This document shows positions 32,533-42,622 of a DNA stretch of 64,000 bases, piece after piece. Under the pieces are notes generated by a model, which saw only the letters and a program-made list of their open reading frames with translations, was not told the origin of the DNA and did no database searches. This DNA is from Fredinandcohnia aciditolerans (GTDB lineage: Bacteria; Bacillota; Bacilli; Bacillales; Bacillaceae_L): contig QGHH01000020.1 in the NCBI GenBank assembly GCA_003640645.1, positions 1-64,000 of the forward strand, read 5' to 3'. Numbering within the stretch: position 1 is the stretch's first letter; the number at the start of each line of letters is the position of its first letter. The position numbers were made by a program, and so were the translations under genes.

Positions 32533-32615
32533 TTGTTCATGTTGCCTTCACTTTTAAATGGTTACGAAATAAGGAAATCCTTACATGCAACCAAGGAAAG
32601 CTTCGAGAAATCTTC

Positions 32616-32849
<234 letters not shown>

Positions 32850-32919
32850 TTAATTGTATAAAAAAATAGTAGTAGTTTATTTTTGTTGTCCAAAAAGTCT
32901 CATTTTGGACAAGTTTTTA

Positions 32920-33660
<741 letters not shown>

Positions 33661-33711
33661 TCACCTCTCTTCCCATATTGTCTAGCACAAAGCTTTGCCT
33701 CGCGCTTTAGT

Positions 33712-34080
33712 CTATTTATGAAGTTTTTGAAAAAAGAAATCTATCATAATGACAAAATAAGCTGTCATTAATCCAATAATCATACTACCTAAATGAAACT
33801 CTTGTGGATATTCCATTACAACCAATACTGCCAAACCAGCAATTGCCATACGAGACATTGTCCCGAGTGAGCGTACCGTTCGTCCCTCTTCATAAGCTTT
33901 TGTAAACTGCTTATTTTTCCGAGCTAACGAAAAGAGGAAATACAAACTTCCTACTGTCCCTAGTATTAATCCTAAGAAGACAGCTTTGTATGCAGTAAAT
34001 CCCCAGCCTAGTACATAGATTGCAAGTAAGTAGAATATGTATTTACGATACCTCGTAAATGCTGTGGTTAAATCCTGCAT
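33712..34080 (-). CDS. atpI: ATP synthase subunit I
   Basis: A 122-residue membrane protein with four helices of the AtpI family, thought to help c-ring assembly or Mg2+ handling. It lies between atpZ and atpB, as usual in Bacillus. Confidence 0.88.
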   Translation of the reverse strand: MQDLTTAFTRYRKYIFYLLAIYVLGWGFTAYKAVFLGLILGTVGSLYFLFSLARKNKQFTKAYEEGRTVRSLGTMSRMAIAGLAVLVVMEYPQEFHLGSMIIGLMTAYFVIMIDFFFQKLHK

Positions 34081-34086
34081 ATCAAG

Positions 34087-34308
34087 TTAATCTCCTGAGA
34101 AAAAATGATTGACTAGTCGAAGTGTTGCATATACTCCCGTTGCTAGTCCTAATAGAAGGCCGATAATTAAAAAAAGTGGTTCTGTGTCAAGCATTCGATC
34201 AACCCATCTACCGAGGAAAATGCCTACTAGAATTGATCCCACTAATTGAGATAGAATACCAGACATGAGCGCATAGGCTCGTAAAGGGTGCTTGTCATTT
34301 TTACGCAT
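34087..34308 (-). CDS. atpZ: AtpZ/AtpI family membrane protein
   Basis: A 73-residue two-helix protein (about 12-33 and 42-63) with GxxxGxxLGRWVDRxxxTEPLFLIIGLLLG, typical of AtpZ. First gene of the atp operon. The ATG at 34308 is preferred to 34314, because GAGG lies 7 nt upstream of it but only 1 nt from the other. AtpZ and AtpI form a complex reported to handle Mg2+/Ca2+ in alkaliphiles. Confidence 0.82.
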   Translation of the reverse strand: MRKNDKHPLRAYALMSGILSQLVGSILVGIFLGRWVDRMLDTEPLFLIIGLLLGLATGVYATLRLVNHFFSGD

Positions 34309-34415
34309 CCGCATACCTCACTTCAGCGTCCGAGGCAGGTTTTTTCACATGTCTGAAAATACTTAATTTTTCAAGAGTTTATACGATGTAAACCTTCTCA
34401 TCGATACCCTTTGTA

Positions 34416-34444
34416 AGCATACAATAGGCACCCTTTAATGTCAA
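34416..34444 (-). promoter_or_regulatory. Candidate sigma-A promoter of the atp operon
   Basis: TTGACA (34439-34444), 17 bp, then TATGCT (34416-34421) on the minus strand. The -35 is perfect, and the distance to atpZ gives a leader of about 100 nt. The rest of the 34309-34654 gap shows no gene. Confidence 0.6.
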
Positions 34445-34654
34445 TTGTTTGCAGGGAAAAAGTTCAGTTTCTCACAAGCATTTTTGGGGGTTCCATTTTT
34501 GCTTACAAAAAGCGATTTAACAGTGATTTTTATTAGTCCTATTATGGTAGTGCAAATCCAAAAATTCAAACATCGTTCACAAAATGTTCATAAATGACTA
34601 ACCTCTCTATCAAATACGCTTTGGCTTATTTGCGGCTGATCTTTTGCTGCTGTT

Positions 34655-34687
34655 TTAAAAAAAGATTCAGCAGAAATTGCTGAATCT
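34655..34687 (-). terminator. Terminator after the subtilase gene
   Basis: AGATTCAGCA (34663-34672) pairs with TGCTGAATCT (34678-34687), and the minus strand continues TTTTTTTAAAAC. Confidence 0.85.
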
Positions 34688-34690
34688 ATT

Positions 34691-36928
34691 TTAATGGCTG
34701 CCTACCATAGTATCTTCAAACGAAATCTCTGTTTCAAGTATATCCTCTTTGCCTGCTTTTTTAACGTAGATGACAGCCTTAAATACCCCTCTTAACTTTC
34801 GTTCTTTTCGATTCACCTTTCTCTCTACTAATCCTCTTGCAACGTTTCGATCCCAGTCTAAAAATGTGACGAACCTCAACGTGTCTGGATCATAGAGAAC
34901 AATTCCATACTCTTCCGCTCCACCCGGTAAGTATAATTCATACCGGAATATATCCTCTTTGTCGTCTTTTCCAAATTGAAAGCCCATGATACGAGGATAA
35001 TCAGGTTCTTCGATCACGTACATATATGGGATATGGTAACGATTCTTCCCTTCTTTTAAAAATAAATTCCCGTGATGTAGCCCCGAACCAATGATATTCG
35101 GTGTAATATCCAATCCGATTGTGATTATCTTTTTCTGTTTTGGTTTTATCGAAAATGGGATGGGCAAGTCCCACTGGACACCCTTCATATTATCCGGAAC
35201 CTCAAATGAGTATCTTTTTTCTTCATCGGATTGGTTATCTACCGTTACTCTTATTCTTTTTTTCGTTCGCCTATCCTGGTGGTGAAGCAATCCAGCGGAA
35301 AATGATCCTGGATAGATTAAGGTTTCTGAGTGAATTGCTTCATGGAGTTGAATCCTGCCTGCCCCTTGTTCATATGGCTTGTACAAGTCCCCCTCTTCGT
35401 TATTTAAAAGAAGCGCCGTATTCATCAAAGCTGCTTTTATTTGTTCAGGTGTCCAATCAGGGTGTGCCTGTTTTAATATGGCACTAGCCCCCGCTACATG
35501 TGGGGCAGCCATACTTGTACCTTGCATTTCCTGATAGCCATTTGGAATAGTACTATCTATCGCAACCCCTGGCGCAACCACATCAGGCTTAATTGCCCAC
35601 GTATGTGTAACCGGTCCACGCGAACTAAATTCAGCAATTGTGTCCTTAATACGTTGATAGGAGGTACTTACTACATTGTTTTTCATTTTGATTTGTTTTT
35701 TAAGCCATTCTCCGTCTGCTTTTGAGAGGGAAGCAACTGGTATCGGAAGTTCCTTTTCAAGGGATCCTGAAAAATTTCCATTTGTATTATTGTAGATAAG
35801 TACAGCAATCGCGCCGGCTTCATACGCTCGAACTGCTTTTTGGGTAAAAGTAATTTCTCCTCGCTCCATTAGAACAATTTTATTTTTTATTTTTGGAAAT
35901 TCAGTTTCTGTGCCGATTCCAGCTTTTGCGATTTCATATTTCTTTTGCAGTTTCCAAGGAATGGACCCTTGGAGAGGCTGAAGTTGAATTTTTCGATCAG
36001 CAAATCCAACTGTTAGATATGGCAAAGTCATGGGTGGTGTGGATGCACCTACAGAAATGGCTTTTGAAGAAGTTCCCGGGGACCCAACTGTCCAGACCAT
36101 CGGCCCCGAGTTCCCGCTGGAAGTGACAGCAACAATCCCTTCTTCCGTTGCTTTATCCAAAGCGAGACTAGTCGGCCAGTCAGGCCCATTGATGGTGTTG
36201 CCGAGAGAGAGGTTGATGACGTCCACTTTATCTTCAATTGCTTTGTCAATGGCCGCAATAACCTGTTCAGATGTCCCCATTCCACCAGGACCAAGAGCAC
36301 GATAGCCAATTATATCAGCCTCGGGTGCGACCCCTTTAATTTTGCCATTTGCCGCAATTATTCCCGCAACATGAGTTCCATGGGAGGTATTTCGACCTGC
36401 AATCCCTTTCGTTTCCATCGGGTCATCATCCCCGTCAACAAGGTCGTAGCCACCCCTGTAATTCATTCTAAGGTCCGGGTGTGTGTAATCAACACCTGTA
36501 TCAATCACCCCAACTTTTACTCCCTTACCCGTTAAGCGGTGATCTTTTTTATCAAAATGACTGCGAATTTCGTTGCCGCCAATAAAAGGGACACTCTCCT
36601 CAACAGAAACTTGGTATGTAGCAACAGGGGAACTGTGTTGAATATCTGCTTCGGCTTTTAATTTCTGTATATCCTTTCTCTTTCCTGTCACAGAAAAGCC
36701 TGGAAAAACATGTTTGTAAATGTGGTTAATTTTAATGGAGGAATAGTTTCTTTTTATTTTTTCTACTATTAAATCAAATTGATTAGCTTCCGTGATGATA
36801 ATTTCATGCGCCATTTCATCCAAATCCAACTCAGGCAATGGAGGCCTATCAGGAAAACGGTGCGCATGGGCTGGTATAGATGAAAATAGGAGGATCAAAC
36901 ACATGCAGATTGCCAGTAAAATTCTCAC
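34691..36928 (-). CDS. Secreted subtilisin-like serine protease (S8 family, PA domain)
   Basis: A 745-residue exported protease. A signal peptide (about 1-22, ending AHA) is followed by an inhibitor I9-type propeptide (about 40-110). The S8 catalytic domain has Asp in VGVIDTGVDYTHPDL, His in SHGTHVAGIIAANG and Ser in GTSMAAPHVAGASAIL. A PA domain is inserted before the Ser motif (AVRAYEAGAIAVLIYNN), and a beta-rich C-terminal region follows. This layout is like Vpr/C5a-peptidase-type subtilases. The start is GTG 36928; its GAGGTGG site is part of a terminator-like hairpin (36931-36970). It lies between atp and upp and is not expected there in B. subtilis. Confidence 0.92.
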   Translation of the reverse strand: MRILLAICMCLILLFSSIPAHAHRFPDRPPLPELDLDEMAHEIIITEANQFDLIVEKIKRNYSSIKINHIYKHVFPGFSVTGKRKDIQKLKAEADIQHSSPVATYQVSVEESVPFIGGNEIRSHFDKKDHRLTGKGVKVGVIDTGVDYTHPDLRMNYRGGYDLVDGDDDPMETKGIAGRNTSHGTHVAGIIAANGKIKGVAPEADIIGYRALGPGGMGTSEQVIAAIDKAIEDKVDVINLSLGNTINGPDWPTSLALDKATEEGIVAVTSSGNSGPMVWTVGSPGTSSKAISVGASTPPMTLPYLTVGFADRKIQLQPLQGSIPWKLQKKYEIAKAGIGTETEFPKIKNKIVLMERGEITFTQKAVRAYEAGAIAVLIYNNTNGNFSGSLEKELPIPVASLSKADGEWLKKQIKMKNNVVSTSYQRIKDTIAEFSSRGPVTHTWAIKPDVVAPGVAIDSTIPNGYQEMQGTSMAAPHVAGASAILKQAHPDWTPEQIKAALMNTALLLNNEEGDLYKPYEQGAGRIQLHEAIHSETLIYPGSFSAGLLHHQDRRTKKRIRVTVDNQSDEEKRYSFEVPDNMKGVQWDLPIPFSIKPKQKKIITIGLDITPNIIGSGLHHGNLFLKEGKNRYHIPYMYVIEEPDYPRIMGFQFGKDDKEDIFRYELYLPGGAEEYGIVLYDPDTLRFVTFLDWDRNVARGLVERKVNRKERKLRGVFKAVIYVKKAGKEDILETEISFEDTMVGSH

Positions 36929-36930
36929 AA

Positions 36931-36970
36931 AAAAACCACCTCTTTGAGATAGTTTTTCTCAAAAGGTGGT
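36931..36970 (-). promoter_or_regulatory. Terminator-like hairpin containing the protease ribosome site
   Basis: On the minus strand, ACCACCTTTTGAGA pairs with TCTCAAA-G-AGGTGGT (one bulge, 7-nt loop), followed by seven T residues and directly by the GTG start. The 3' arm includes the GAGGTGG ribosome site. It can act as the upp terminator, and when transcribed through, it hides the protease site. Confidence 0.7.
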
Positions 36971-36987
36971 CAAATATGTGGATGTTG

Positions 36988-37160
36988 TCTAGTTGCAGCG
37001 CCTAGAAACTCAAGAAACTTCAACTCCTCCTGCAGAAGCAAAAAGCGCCTCTGAGTCAGAGTCTCCGACGCACAGGACGTGCTAGTGCTGACTAAGCCAC
37101 AGGACGTGGCGTTATTAGTCGGCCAGTTTTTTCGTTTCTGGGCAAGGCGCCTCCACTTTT
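36988..37160. repeat. Dispersed Bacillaceae element between upp and the protease
   Basis: Starts TTGTCTAGTTGCAGCGCC, contains two small hairpins (GCACAGGACGTGC, CCACAGGACGTGG), and ends GGCGCCTCCACTTTTCTA. Related sequences are nested at 20245-20350 and degenerate at 60838-60945. Confidence 0.7.
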
Positions 37161-37164
37161 CTAA

Positions 37165-37797
<633 letters not shown>

Positions 37798-38033
37798 TCA
37801 TCTCTCCTTTTTTGAGTATCGCTGTTCTTAGAATGACCATCAGCAGAAAAATTAACACCACGAACTTTATTTTTCACACTTCAATAAATTTTACAGAAAA
37901 AATAAAACATGTTCAAGACGAAATTTAAAAATACATAGAATGAATAATTTGCAATGAATTAATTTACAGTATTATACAAAAGTGATATCATAAAGATATA
38001 AAAAATATATCTAAACGAAATGGGGTTGATTTC

Positions 38034-38876
38034 ATGAAAGAATCACAAGTATGGAAGCTTAATGGGTTTTTAGGCATTCTAATCATTGCTGTTTTCATTG
38101 CATTAGGTGCCGTGATGTTAATCAACACAAAAATTGTTCTAGGGATACTCTTTGTTGCCGCGGCTTTTATTCTGGCTTCTGGAATTACAATTGTCCAACC
38201 AAATAAGGCTGGAGTTGTCATCTTTTTCGGAAAATATTTAGGGACAATTCGCGATAGTGGGATGTTTTTAACTGTTCCATTTTCACTTCGTAGAACAGTG
38301 TCTTTACGTGTAAATAACTTTAACAGTAAAAAACTTAAGGTAAACGACGTCGAAGGTAACCCAATTGAAATTGCAGCCGTTGTCGTGTACAAAGTTATTG
38401 ATTCGGCAAAAGCAGTATTTGATGTTGACCACTATGAAGAGTTTGTTGAAATTCAAAGTGAAACAGCCATTCGCCATGTTGCAACTCGATATCCATATGA
38501 CACTTTTGAAAATGTAGAGCTTACATTGCGCGGAAACTCTGAAGAAATTTCGAATGAATTAGCAGCAGAACTTCAAGAACGCTTAAAAGTTGCAGGCGTT
38601 CAAGTACTTGAGGCTCGCCTAACTCATCTTGCCTACTCTACTGAAATTGCCCAAGCGATGCTTCAACGTCAACAAGCTACTGCGATTATTGCAGCACGTC
38701 AAAAAATCGTAGAAGGTGCTGTCGGAATGGCCCAGATGGCAATCAAACAACTTGAGCAAGATAAAACGGTTGACCTTGATGATGAGCGTAAGGTTCAAAT
38801 GGTAAATAACCTACTCGTCGCCATCGTTTCCGAAAAATCCACTCAACCTGTTATCAACGCAGGTACGCTTTATTAA
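38034..38876 (+). CDS. SPFH/band-7 domain membrane protein
   Basis: A 280-residue protein. Two hydrophobic segments (about 10-31 and 36-55) are followed by an SPFH/prohibitin-like domain (about 58-235) with VQPNKAGVVIFFGKYLGTIRDSGMF and ATRYPYDTFENVELTLRGNSEEISNELAAELQERL, then a short coiled C terminus. SPFH proteins form membrane scaffolds. It is a plus-strand gene among minus-strand neighbours and is followed 12 nt later by a small Arc-like gene. No specific partner is known to me. Confidence 0.88.
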   Translation: MKESQVWKLNGFLGILIIAVFIALGAVMLINTKIVLGILFVAAAFILASGITIVQPNKAGVVIFFGKYLGTIRDSGMFLTVPFSLRRTVSLRVNNFNSKKLKVNDVEGNPIEIAAVVVYKVIDSAKAVFDVDHYEEFVEIQSETAIRHVATRYPYDTFENVELTLRGNSEEISNELAAELQERLKVAGVQVLEARLTHLAYSTEIAQAMLQRQQATAIIAARQKIVEGAVGMAQMAIKQLEQDKTVDLDDERKVQMVNNLLVAIVSEKSTQPVINAGTLY

Positions 38877-38888
38877 TGAGTGACAAAT

Positions 38889-39050
38889 ATGTCTAAAAAA
38901 AAGAGTTTTCCATTACGGATGGATCCTGACCTCTATGAAATTTTGCAAAAATGGGCTGCCGATGATTTCCGCAGTGTCAACAGCCATATCGAGTTCTTGT
39001 TAAGAGAAGCAGCCAAAAAGGCAGGTCGATTACCGAAAAATAAACAGTGA
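38889..39050 (+). CDS. Small Arc-like (ribbon-helix-helix) protein
   Basis: A 53-residue protein, MSKKKSFPLRMDPDLYE..., ending GRLPKNKQ. The pattern FPLRMDPDLYEILQKWA-(D)-D-x-RSVNSHIEFLLREA matches Arc/MetJ-type ribbon-helix-helix DNA-binding proteins: a beta strand, then two helices with the S-x-N-x-x-I-E turn. It starts 12 nt after the SPFH stop and ends before a terminator, so the two form an operon. The ribosome site is weak (GAGTGA). It may be an autoregulator or antitoxin-like protein. It is shorter than 60 codons and easily missed. Confidence 0.75.
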   Translation: MSKKKSFPLRMDPDLYEILQKWAADDFRSVNSHIEFLLREAAKKAGRLPKNKQ

Positions 39051-39059
39051 GTTGAGGGT

Positions 39060-39090
39060 GCGCTTGGATTTTGGTCCAAGCGCTTTTGTT
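39060..39090 (+). terminator. Terminator of the SPFH/Arc operon
   Basis: GCGCTTGGA (39060-39068) pairs with TCCAAGCGC (39075-39083), followed by TTTTGTTTTG. Confidence 0.85.
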
Positions 39091-39122
39091 TTGTGGTGAT
39101 TTAGAGTGGGATTGGGAAATGT

Positions 39123-39257
39123 ACGGATGAATTTTTTGCTATATCGGACACAACTTCCTATATATCGGACAAACTTTTAACTATATCGGACATTCATTTG
39201 ATTTTATCGGACATAATTGCAATTATTTCGGACATTCAGCTAAATATATCGGACATA
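39123..39257. repeat. TCGGACA motif repeated every 21 bp
   Basis: The core TCGGAC starts at 39144, 39165, 39186, 39207, 39228 and 39249, all exactly 21 bp apart, and a weaker copy lies at 39123. The core usually sits in TATATCGGACAT; the sequence between cores is AT-rich and not conserved. It lies between the Arc-like gene terminator and the glyA terminator. Confidence 0.9.
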
Positions 39258-39287
39258 AGCGGTGGAGTGGGAAAAAGCAGAATAGGA

Positions 39288-39361
39288 TTATGCCCTAATT
39301 CTATTTAATTGTGCCCTAACCCCCGAGAATTGTGCCCTATCTCCGCATAATTGTGCCCCAA
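39288..39361. repeat. TTGTGCCCTA motif repeated every 21 bp
   Basis: TGCCC begins at 39291, 39312, 39333 and 39354, exactly 21 bp apart, in an AATTGTGCCCTA context. It is next to the TCGGACA array with the same period but a different motif. Confidence 0.88.
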
Positions 39362-39362
39362 G

Positions 39363-39403
39363 CAAAAAAGGCAGGACGCCCAAACAAACGGGAGTCCTGC
39401 CTT
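39363..39403 (-). terminator. Terminator after glyA
   Basis: AAGGCAGGAC (39368-39377) pairs with GTCCTGCCTT (39393-39402), and the minus strand continues with TTTT. Confidence 0.88.
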
Positions 39404-39411
39404 CAACTATT

Positions 39412-40653
39412 TTAATACTCTTTATAAAGGACAAACTTGCTAGTTAATGCTTCTACACGCGCGCTTGCTTCAGCTAACTTCGCTTCGTCTTCTGAATTTT
39501 TTAATGCAAATGCGATGATAGATGCAATTTCATCCATATCCTCTAAACCAAAACCTCTGCTTGTAACAGCAGCTGTTCCGATACGGATACCACTTGTTAC
39601 AAATGGGCTTTCCGGGTCGAATGGAATCGTATTTTTATTAACTGTAATGCCGATATCATCAAGAACTTTTTCAGCCACTTTACCAGTTAAACCTAATGAA
39701 CGAACATCAAGTAGTAGTAAGTGATTGTCTGTCCCACCAGATACAAGGTCTAAGCCTTCTTTTTGTAAAGAAGCCGCTAGTCTTGCCGCATTGTCAATGA
39801 TGTTTTTTGCATATTGTTTGAATTCATCTGTTAACGCTTCTCCGAATGCAACTGCTTTAGCAGCAATAACGTGCATTAATGGACCACCTTGGATACCAGG
39901 GAAGATGGACTTATCGATTTTCTTTGCGAATTCTTCTTTACAAAGAATCATACCACCACGTGGACCACGTAATGTCTTGTGAGTAGTAGTTGTTACGAAA
40001 TCTGCATATGGAACAGGGTTCTCGTGAAGACCTGTTGCTACAAGACCTGCGATGTGAGCCATGTCTACCATTAAGTACGCGCCCACTTCGTCCGCGATTT
40101 CTCTAAACTTTTTAAAGTCAATTGCACGTGGATACGCACTCGCACCTGCAACGATAAGCTTAGGCTTATGTTCGACTGCTTTAGCACGTACATCGTCGTA
40201 ATTGATTTGATGTGTTTCAGGATCTACTCCGTACTCCACGAAATTGTATTGAATTCCACTGAAGTTTACCGGACTACCATGTGTTAAATGTCCACCATGG
40301 GAAAGATTCATCCCAAGTACAGTGTCACCCTGCTCTAGGATTGTAAAGTATACAGCCATATTCGCTTGAGCCCCAGAGTGAGGCTGCACATTTACATGCT
40401 CTGCGCCAAAGATTTCCTTTGCACGGTCTCTTGCAATGTTCTCTGCTACATCCACATGCTCACAGCCACCATAGTAGCGACGGCCAGGATATCCTTCTGC
40501 ATATTTGTTTGTTAAGACGGAACCTTGAGCCTCCATGACTGCTTCACTTACAAAGTTTTCAGATGCAATCAGCTCAATTTTAGTACGTTGTCGTTTTAGT
40601 TCATCTTGTATTGCCTGAAATACTTGTTGATCTTGCTCCGATAAATGTTTCAT
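39412..40653 (-). CDS. glyA: Serine hydroxymethyltransferase
   Basis: A 413-residue PLP enzyme that interconverts serine and glycine while charging tetrahydrofolate. The PLP lysine is in [15 protein letters not shown], and [32 protein letters not shown] is the N-terminal signature. The start at 40653 (MKHLSEQ) has AAAGGAGG upstream; 23 further codons are rejected. The 295-bp gap before the next gene must hold its promoter, but I see no riboswitch-like structure. Confidence 0.97.
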   Translation of the reverse strand: MKHLSEQDQQVFQAIQDELKRQRTKIELIASENFVSEAVMEAQGSVLTNKYAEGYPGRRYYGGCEHVDVAENIARDRAKEIFGAEHVNVQPHSGAQANMAVYFTILEQGDTVLGMNLSHGGHLTHGSPVNFSGIQYNFVEYGVDPETHQINYDDVRAKAVEHKPKLIVAGASAYPRAIDFKKFREIADEVGAYLMVDMAHIAGLVATGLHENPVPYADFVTTTTHKTLRGPRGGMILCKEEFAKKIDKSIFPGIQGGPLMHVIAAKAVAFGEALTDEFKQYAKNIIDNAARLAASLQKEGLDLVSGGTDNHLLLLDVRSLGLTGKVAEKVLDDIGITVNKNTIPFDPESPFVTSGIRIGTAAVTSRGFGLEDMDEIASIIAFALKNSEDEAKLAEASARVEALTSKFVLYKEY

Positions 40654-40913
40654 TTGGAATCCTCCTTTTAATCTATTATGAATTATTCCGTTAATTTGAA
40701 AAATACTTTTCCATTGTAACACTTTTATTCGGCAGTAGGAAGATTAACTTTTAGATTCATTTTTCGATGAAATCGCTTTAAAATGGGGCTGTACGCTGTT
40801 AATATGCGATTACTATTGCCTTTTCTGGTAATTAAAAAAATTTAATGTTTTTTCTAAAACACGAACGTTTTCCTATTTTTTGTAAAGTATCGTTCACTTA
40901 TGATTGATGAATG

Positions 40914-40946
40914 TAAAAAAAGAGACAAGGCTTCCCTTGTCTCTAC
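40914..40946 (-). terminator. Terminator after the SigM-like operon
   Basis: AGAGACAAGG (40921-40930) pairs with CCTTGTCTCT (40935-40944), and the minus strand continues TTTTTTTAC. Confidence 0.88.
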
Positions 40947-40948
40947 CT

Positions 40949-41962
40949 TTACTCTGTCGCCCAGTTCCAGTATTCGAATTCGCCAACCTGAATATTCCTG
41001 AAATCTTGTTCTTCTCTTAATTTCAAAAGTTCTTTCACCGGACCCGTAACAACCGCACCATATACTAAAAACTCATTTTCTTTTAGATATTCGTAGCGTT
41101 CTTCTAAAAACCTTAGTCCGAGCACATTTTGAAGATAGGTTTTACTTTCATGATCAATAAGAATCTTCATGTTCTTGAGCATTACCTTTTGATTTTCTTC
41201 AATGGCTTTACTTGATAAGATCCATTCAGCCCAGCCATTATAGTCTTCATCCATATCGACGGCCCTTGATAATCCAAGTGTATCAACTGACAAATGCTCT
41301 CCACCACCAGTCCTTCCCCAAGACGGTTCGAATGCTTTCAATTCACCAGCATATAAAGGCATCCAATAAACATCGAGATCATACTTTTCCAACTTCTTTA
41401 ATAATTCTTTCGGATTATAAAATTGTGACGTTGAAAATGCTAGATTTGCAACCGTTCCCTCGTGAACCATCTCGAGCTTCTTCCACTCATGTTCGTCTGC
41501 CTCATTCGTTACACCAACCAATTTCTTACCTGTACGTGGATCCTCAGGCAAAATAAATCCGAACTGCTTATTATCAGAGCTTTGTAAATAAGTCATCTCT
41601 TTTGTTGAAAATATATTTAGCAAGCGCTTCGTCACATTCCACTCACCAACAATTTGTTCTTCTTTTCCTATTGTCCGTGAAATAGGGATGGTCATTCTTT
41701 GACTTAAAAAGGGGGTAATTTCGGCATTGATTGGACTACCATACTCACCATGAAGACCCGGTTGCGTCCAGTCAATTGCTAGATTCAAATGAAATGAATT
41801 CTTATCATCAAACTTTGTAAAACTGTAACCAATCGAAAGTAACACCATATAGATCCCATACAAAAATAAGAGAATGAGCACAACCCGTATGATTCTCATA
41901 GTCAGTGAAAATCGATACTTCCATAGAATCCGCTTTTCCTTATCCTTCGTCCACTCAGTCAT
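40949..41962 (-). CDS. Anti-sigma factor with Sigma_reg_N/C-like domains
   Basis: A 337-residue membrane protein with a cytoplasmic N terminus of about 20 residues, one helix (about 22-47), and a large outer part with ...VANLAFSTSQFYNPKELLKKLEKYDLDVYWMPLYAGE and FLVYGAVVTGPVKELLKL. These match the anti-sigma family (Sigma_reg_N/Sigma_reg_C) that includes B. subtilis YhdL. It starts 14 nt after the ECF sigma stop and is its likely inhibitor. Confidence 0.82.
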   Translation of the reverse strand: MTEWTKDKEKRILWKYRFSLTMRIIRVVLILLFLYGIYMVLLSIGYSFTKFDDKNSFHLNLAIDWTQPGLHGEYGSPINAEITPFLSQRMTIPISRTIGKEEQIVGEWNVTKRLLNIFSTKEMTYLQSSDNKQFGFILPEDPRTGKKLVGVTNEADEHEWKKLEMVHEGTVANLAFSTSQFYNPKELLKKLEKYDLDVYWMPLYAGELKAFEPSWGRTGGGEHLSVDTLGLSRAVDMDEDYNGWAEWILSSKAIEENQKVMLKNMKILIDHESKTYLQNVLGLRFLEERYEYLKENEFLVYGAVVTGPVKELLKLREEQDFRNIQVGEFEYWNWATE

Positions 41963-41976
41963 TATGCATTCACTCC

Positions 41977-42489
41977 TTAATCTTTCGACACTCTCCCAGC
42001 TAAAATTTGCAGTCTTTTTCGTGCGCGATGAAGTGTCACTTTCACCTGTGATTCAGTCAATTCCATCGCTTCCTGAATTTCTTCATATGAGAATTCTGCG
42101 ATTTCCCGAAAATAAATAATCGTACGGTAGTTTTCCGGAAGCAATTCCAGTAAATCAGCCAACTCCCCGATATTCTCCCTCGTTACGACTTCTTCCTCAG
42201 GGATCCCGTATGGACTCTTCATATCCCCTTTATCGTAAAAAGGGACCCACTTCCACCGCTGTCGCTTTCTCCATTCATCAAGGTATGTGTTACGGGCAAC
42301 CTTAAAAAGCCATGGTTTGACATCCTCATATTTGTAAAAAGACAAGGAAACCGTTGCCCGAAAAAATGTTTCCTGAACAAGCTCCTCAGCTAAAGTAGAG
42401 GAACCTGACATTCGTAACAGATAATAAAAAAGGGGTTCCGCATAACGGCGATAAATATCATCCAATTTTTCATTTCGTTCTTTCCTCAT
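41977..42489 (-). CDS. ECF sigma factor (SigM-like)
   Basis: A 170-residue sigma-70 family protein. Region 2: DIYRRYAEPLFYYLLRMSGSSTLAEELVQETFFRATVSL and the RNTYLDEWRKRQRWK basic segment. Region 4: LPENYRTIIYFREIAEFSYEEIQEAMELTESQVKVTLHRARKRL. It is co-transcribed with the anti-sigma gene. It is SigM-like by general pattern only; the regulon cannot be read from here. Confidence 0.88.
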   Translation of the reverse strand: MRKERNEKLDDIYRRYAEPLFYYLLRMSGSSTLAEELVQETFFRATVSLSFYKYEDVKPWLFKVARNTYLDEWRKRQRWKWVPFYDKGDMKSPYGIPEEEVVTRENIGELADLLELLPENYRTIIYFREIAEFSYEEIQEAMELTESQVKVTLHRARKRLQILAGRVSKD

Positions 42490-42587
42490 CTGCGTCCCCC
42501 TTTCTCGCTTTCTCCATCATACCTCACATACAAAACGTGCCAAACCCTAAAATGTTACACATATGATCACATATTTTTACGAAACAA

Positions 42588-42620
42588 AAAAGGCCAAGGG
42601 AATCTTGATTCCCCTGGCTA
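42588..42620 (-). terminator. Terminator after ywlG
   Basis: GCCAAGGGAATC (42593-42604) pairs with GATTCCCCTGGC (42607-42618) with one mismatch; the minus strand continues CTTTTTTG. Confidence 0.8.
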
Positions 42621-42622
42621 TA

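Noticed and set aside
40654-40948. Riboswitch upstream of glyA
   Set aside because: I looked for paired conserved elements of a glycine, SAM or purine type and saw none that I could support.
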